Shown one piece after another: positions 6,035 through 9,674 of a stretch of 9,674 nucleotides of DNA. Both the position numbers and the translations under genes were made by a program. Where the stretch lies: positions 1-9,674 of the forward strand of contig JAIRPA010000018.1 of NCBI GenBank assembly GCA_031257235.1, written 5' to 3'. Below the pieces are notes generated by a model. That model saw only the letters and a program-made list of their open reading frames with translations, searched no databases and was not told the origin of the DNA. Numbering within the stretch: the stretch's first letter is position 1; every line of letters starts with the position of its first letter. This DNA is from Burkholderiales bacterium (GTDB lineage: Bacteria > Pseudomonadota > Gammaproteobacteria > Burkholderiales > Casimicrobiaceae).

Positions 6035-7225
6035 ATGAAAAACATACCCCGCGCGCGCACCTTCGGTTTTACCTTAGTGGAAATTTTGGTCGCGCTTTTG
6101 ATCGGAATGTTGTCTGTTTATGCGGTCTATAGTGTTTACGCTCGGTTTGACCAATCCAACCGCGTCACCACTTCCGTCAACGAAACACAATTGTCCGGGC
6201 TACATTCGATTTTTTTGTTGGAGCAAATTGCAAGCGATGCCGGTTCGTCGATGATGAATCGAGACGTGTTCAATGAATTGTCCAAATGCAGAAGCGCCTC
6301 TTCCGTGACGTTGAGTGACGATATAAGTATTATCAAATTCTTGGCAAATTCCGTTTTCCCCTTGCCGACCCTGATCAGTTCACAATTGAATGGGGAAGGC
6401 AACCGCGCCGACAGTCTTTTTCTTTATTCCGGAAAATCTTCGCGCTACCTTTCCGCCATTTCCGATTTGGGGCTTTTGAACAACGGATACAACACTTTTT
6501 CTTTGCCGGTTGCCTTCAGACAGGGCGATGTCTTGATTCAATTAAGTGACGACAATTGTGGCGGTTGGGCGGCGTTCGATGTGCAAGACAGCACGCAAGC
6601 CAACACGACACTCTCACCCTTGGTGGGCAACGGCGCGCCCGGCGGCGGCAAAGTCATCAATTTGGGCAACGCCGAGCGTCATCACTTTTATGTAGACCCT
6701 CAAGGGTCATTGTTGATGGATCAATACGCGGTGGGCAGCACCGTTCCTTCATCGTCTTCCATCATCGCGTCCAACGTTAAAGTTTTTGCCGCACAGTACG
6801 GCATTGATACCAACGCCGATAACGCGATTGATTATTGGGTGGACGGGTGGCAGGACAATTCCGGCAGAACGCCGGGCAACACCGTTTGGTCGCCTGCCAA
6901 TGTCTTGAATTTCGAGGCAAACAGTGTGGAGGCACAAAAACAACGCTTGGTGAAAGCCGTTAAAGCGATTCGCATCGGGGTGGTCGTGGAGGTGGATCAA
7001 CCGGAACATGATCCCGAACGCAATCCCGCATTGGTGACGGCGCAAGCGGACTTAACACTCTTTGCGGAGTGCGCGCCCAATAACGCGACGTGTCCGCCTG
7101 CCATTACGTTTACCCCGTCTGCGCCGCAAAACAGCATTTTGAAACGTTATCGCGCTTACGAGACCATCATTCCGTTGCATAACGTGGTGTGGAATCCGAT
7201 CAACGCAATCCGAGGCAATACTTAA
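6035..7225 (+). CDS. pilW: Type IV pilus minor pilin PilW
   Basis: A protein of 396 residues. The leader is 11 residues (MKNIPRARTFG) and is cut before FTLVEILVALLIG, with Glu at +5 and a classic hydrophobic pilin helix. The C-terminal half contains the PilW hallmarks: VFAAQYGIDTNADNAIDYW (around 6784-6840), a VKAIRIGVVV strand, and a terminal segment with YRAYETIIPLHNVVWNP near the end. PilW is the large minor pilin of the priming complex and links PilV/FimU to PilX and PilY1. Cysteines at CRS, DNCGG and the CAPNNATC pair may form disulfides in the periplasm. It sits 19 bases after pilV and 20 before pilX, in the same operon. Identification is strong from leader, length and order. Confidence 0.92.
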   Translation: MKNIPRARTFGFTLVEILVALLIGMLSVYAVYSVYARFDQSNRVTTSVNETQLSGLHSIFLLEQIASDAGSSMMNRDVFNELSKCRSASSVTLSDDISIIKFLANSVFPLPTLISSQLNGEGNRADSLFLYSGKSSRYLSAISDLGLLNNGYNTFSLPVAFRQGDVLIQLSDDNCGGWAAFDVQDSTQANTTLSPLVGNGAPGGGKVINLGNAERHHFYVDPQGSLLMDQYAVGSTVPSSSSIIASNVKVFAAQYGIDTNADNAIDYWVDGWQDNSGRTPGNTVWSPANVLNFEANSVEAQKQRLVKAVKAIRIGVVVEVDQPEHDPERNPALVTAQADLTLFAECAPNNATCPPAITFTPSAPQNSILKRYRAYETIIPLHNVVWNPINAIRGNT

Positions 7226-7234
7226 TACATCAAT

Positions 7235-7238
7235 AGAG
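7235..7238 (+). promoter_or_regulatory. Ribosome binding site for pilX start at 7246
   Basis: AGAG lies 7 bases before ATG 7246 but is almost adjacent to the in-frame ATG at 7240, so 7246 is the better start. Confidence 0.55.
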
Positions 7239-7245
7239 AATGGTT

Positions 7246-7911
7246 ATGAAAATCAATCAATTTTCCCCCCGTGCCGCACAAGGCATCGTACTCATCATCA
7301 CCTTGTTTGTTTTGGTCGTGATGACTTTAGCTTCCGTAGCGATTATTCGATCCATGGATGTCAACGCGCTTGCGGTCGCGGGGCATACCTTCCGCTCGGC
7401 GGGCAACGCTTCGGAAATCAACATCATTGAAAACGTGATCCGAGATTTGATCGCCACGGCGAATAATGAATCTTTGCGTCCTTCGTTGCAGGCAAATCAA
7501 ACCGCCGGCGCCAATAAACCCTGGAATTACTATGCGTCGATTCAAGCTCCGACCCAAGAGAGTGCGGAAGGGATTCCTTTGTTGTTGCAAAGTAAACCCA
7601 ACGGAAGCGATGTCGTTCGTTATCAAGATACCCATACGCCCGGCGTCGGCAGTGAAGCATGGGTGCTGGTCGAGCGGATGTGTCAAGCGCCGGGTCCTGC
7701 CAACACCACCAATTGTATTGTGGTCGATGACGGGGGAGGGTCGTCGGGCAATTCGCTCACCAATCTTGCCAACGATGTGGACGCGGCAAAGATTTCCATG
7801 GTGGTGAACGGCGGTGGAACCGTCAAAGTGCCTTACCGCGTGACCGTCCGTATTGACGGTCCGAATAATACGGTTTCTTTTACGCAGGCAATCGTCAATT
7901 TATTATCTTAG
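7246..7911 (+). CDS. pilX: Type IV pilus minor pilin PilX
   Basis: A protein of 221 residues. The N-terminus, MKINQFSPRAAQG followed by IVLIITLFVLVVMTLASVAII, is the PilX N-terminal pattern: Gly before the cleavage site, then a long hydrophobic helix without Glu at +5. Loss of Glu5 is also seen in GspK, the tip pseudopilin of type II secretion, which fits a position at the pilus tip. Downstream, an AGHTFRSAGNASEI segment resembles the family pattern after the helix. Two cysteines (in RMCQAPG and TTNCIVV) are spaced to form a disulfide loop. PilX connects the minor pilin core to PilY1. Its stop codon overlaps the ribosome binding site of pilY1. Confidence 0.9.
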   Translation: MKINQFSPRAAQGIVLIITLFVLVVMTLASVAIIRSMDVNALAVAGHTFRSAGNASEINIIENVIRDLIATANNESLRPSLQANQTAGANKPWNYYASIQAPTQESAEGIPLLLQSKPNGSDVVRYQDTHTPGVGSEAWVLVERMCQAPGPANTTNCIVVDDGGGSSGNSLTNLANDVDAAKISMVVNGGGTVKVPYRVTVRIDGPNNTVSFTQAIVNLLS

Positions 7912-7915
7912 GGAG
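7911..7915 (+). promoter_or_regulatory. Ribosome binding site of pilY1, overlapping the pilX stop
   Basis: GGGAG at 7911-7915, whose first G is the last base of the pilX TAG stop, lies 5 bases before ATG 7921. The overlap suggests linked translation of the two genes. Confidence 0.7.
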
Positions 7916-7920
7916 ATAAG

Positions 7921-9674
7921 ATGAAACTACAAAAGGGTTTGAACACGCAACGCAAGGCTTCATGGTTGGGCGCGTCGTTGGGTTTTTTGATGATGTCGGC
8001 GGCAGCTTATGGCGCCACGGTGCTTTCTGACATTCCCGTGGCGTCCGAATCGGTGACGCCGCCCACCATCGTATTCACGGCGGACGATTCGGGGAGTATG
8101 TTAAGAACGTATACCCCGGAGGCGATTCCGAAGATTGAAGGCGGATGTCCGACGCCTACGGACAGTCAAGGAACATGTGTGACCGATATTCAGGATGCGG
8201 TTAGCGGCGATCCGGCGGATATTTTTCAAAAAGGGCAACCCCCGATGTTGGCGGCGGCGTTCAACGGCTTGGCGTACAACCCCGCGGTGGAGTATCGCCC
8301 GCCCATGAAAGGGGACGGCACTTCTTATCCTAATCAGACGAATTATTCTTACGTGGGGTGGCCGTCCGACTTAGACAATTGGGGAACAGGAAAACCCCAG
8401 CCGGTAAACCTTAAAGATAAAAAATACTCTTATAAAAAATCGGTGTTGGAGGGGTTGGCAAAAATTTATAACTTTACGATTCCTTCCGGTTACGACGATG
8501 GCACTAACTATAATCTGCCGCCGCATTATTTTGTGGCGTCCTTCAAATGGTGTAGCTCGTCACTTTCGACGAACTGCGTTGATGAATATGATACGCAACA
8601 CCAGGTGCCCCAATACAGCAAGGGCAAGTTTGAATTGGTGGTATTGGATTTCAAAAGCGGGATGATCAGCGATGAATTGACCAACTACGCAAACTGGGTG
8701 GCGTATTATCGCTCTCGCGCGGCCGCCTCCAAAACCGTGGCTTCATTGGCGTTTAACGATGCCGTGTGCCACCTTGGTGACAAAGATTGTGAAGCCGCCG
8801 CATTGCCTTATGTGACTTATATGTCCATCAACAATACGTCCCCCGCCACGCCGGCACGCTTTTCCGGTGCTGATCGTACCGCGTTTTCAAAAACGTTGTT
8901 ATCCACCACGATAAAAGGCGGGACGCCATTAACACGCGTGGCCAACGAGGTTGGGCAGTTGTTTAGAAACAGCAATACTTATATTCGCAACAGTTGCCAT
9001 AGAAATTATCACATTATGTTTACGGACGGGTTGTGGAATACATGGAGCACGACTGTGGGCGATGTTGACGGCGCGAAAGTCCCGCAGTCTTTTCCCGTGG
9101 CTTCTTTAGAAACCCCTTACGGAACACTCATTCCCGGCAAAGACTGGCCGAATCCCATCCGAGATACTCATAAGAACGACAGCACTTTGTCGGACATTGC
9201 CTTGTATTATTGGATGACCGATTTAAGACCCAACGAACCCAATAATGTATTGCCGACAACAGCCGACCCCGCCACATGGCAACATTTAAACTTTGTCGGG
9301 ATGGGGTTTGGCGTTCGGGGAACTTTAACGGCTCAGGATGTTGAAAATATTAAGAATGGTATTTCCGGCTATCAGTGGCCTAGTATTCCTACCGGCAGCA
9401 TGACGACCGCCAGTGTTGACTATATTCAAACGGTTGACGATTTATGGCACGCAAGTTTTAACGGGTTCGGAAAATATGTAGCCACCGACTCTCCCGATAT
9501 TTTCGGGAATGAGTTGTATTCGATTTTAAGGGGCATCTTGACGATGGGCAGTACGCGCACCGGTCTTTCTTTGACCAGCCCGCTCATTGCCAAGGGAGAT
9601 GTTTATTCTTATTCGGCGTCGTTTACCTCTGCCACCGAAGGCGAGATCGTGAAGAAGAGTATGGACGCCGAAGG
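7921..9674 (+). CDS. pilY1: Type IV pilus tip protein PilY1, N-terminal part (3' end outside window)
   Basis: The frame stays open to the window end, giving 584 residues. A signal peptide covers residues 1 to about 31-32 (basic QRK, then WLGASLGFLMMSAAAYG). A von Willebrand factor A domain follows: the MIDAS motif DDSGS is at residues 55-59, GGTPL at 293-297 holds the likely MIDAS threonine, and TDG is at 368-370. Family landmarks: FNGLAYNP (about 114-121), NYANWVAYYRSR (about 256-267), SDIALYYW (424-431) and VDDLWHASFNG (505-515), the last just before the C-terminal beta-propeller, which lies beyond the window. PilY1 caps the pilus tip, promotes extension and attachment, and in Pseudomonas binds calcium and senses surfaces. 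Several cysteines suggest disulfides. No frameshift is seen. It is the last gene visible in the operon; pilE often follows. Confidence 0.93.
   Translation, partial: MKLQKGLNTQRKASWLGASLGFLMMSAAAYGATVLSDIPVASESVTPPTIVFTADDSGSMLRTYTPEAIPKIEGGCPTPTDSQGTCVTDIQDAVSGDPADIFQKGQPPMLAAAFNGLAYNPAVEYRPPMKGDGTSYPNQTNYSYVGWPSDLDNWGTGKPQPVNLKDKKYSYKKSVLEGLAKIYNFTIPSGYDDGTNYNLPPHYFVASFKWCSSSLSTNCVDEYDTQHQVPQYSKGKFELVVLDFKSGMISDELTNYANWVAYYRSRAAASKTVASLAFNDAVCHLGDKDCEAAALPYVTYMSINNTSPATPARFSGADRTAFSKTLLSTTIKGGTPLTRVANEVGQLFRNSNTYIRNSCHRNYHIMFTDGLWNTWSTTVGDVDGAKVPQSFPVASLETPYGTLIPGKDWPNPIRDTHKNDSTLSDIALYYWMTDLRPNEPNNVLPTTADPATWQHLNFVGMGFGVRGTLTAQDVENIKNGISGYQWPSIPTGSMTTASVDYIQTVDDLWHASFNGFGKYVATDSPDIFGNELYSILRGILTMGSTRTGLSLTSPLIAKGDVYSYSASFTSATEGEIVKKSMDAE

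Noticed and set aside
1..9674. CRISPR array or cas genes that would explain an AcrVA2-like gene
   Set aside because: No regularly spaced direct repeats and no Cas-like open frame were found on either strand.

Overview
The window looks like chromosomal DNA of a piliated Gram-negative proteobacterium. A gamma- or betaproteobacterium is most likely, because the right half carries the pilV-pilW-pilX-pilY1 minor-pilin operon typical of those groups. Base composition is moderate, about half GC in the stretches I counted, with local AT-rich patches. I cannot name a genus.

Left half (1-4986, all + strand): three genes that look like an accessory block. The first (2-1924, its 5' end lies outside the window) is the C-terminal part of a large calcineurin-like metallophosphoesterase with a visible GHSH metal motif and a long unassigned C-terminal region. 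Eighteen bases later comes a 452-residue protein built of short beta-helix-like repeats (1943-3301), with a marked AT-rich patch inside it. A 254-base gap follows, holding a REP-like palindromic repeat and a second hairpin. The third gene (3556-4986) encodes a 476-residue protein. By comparison from memory, its last ~300 residues match the AcrVA2 anti-CRISPR family, including the C-terminal signature at 4873-4956. It has about 150 extra N-terminal residues that AcrVA2 lacks. No CRISPR array or cas gene is visible.

Boundary (4987-5427): three consecutive hairpins (4992-5022, 5031-5062, 5075-5104) close the accessory block. The second has the form of a bidirectional intrinsic terminator. About 320 bases of AT-rich non-coding DNA follow and must contain the pilus operon promoter, although I see no convincing consensus.

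Right half (5428-9674, all + strand): pilV, pilW, pilX and pilY1 (3' end outside the window), separated by only 9-20 bases and each with its own ribosome binding site, so evidently one operon. The three minor pilins are thought to form the priming and tip complex of the type IV pilus, and PilY1 (von Willebrand A domain, MIDAS motif) sits on top as tip adhesin, calcium-dependent regulator or mechanosensor. The usual first gene of this operon (fimU/fimT) is not in the window.

The most interesting item is the enlarged AcrVA2-like protein and its company: a metallophosphoesterase and a beta-helix protein. Whether the three form one functional system is inference.
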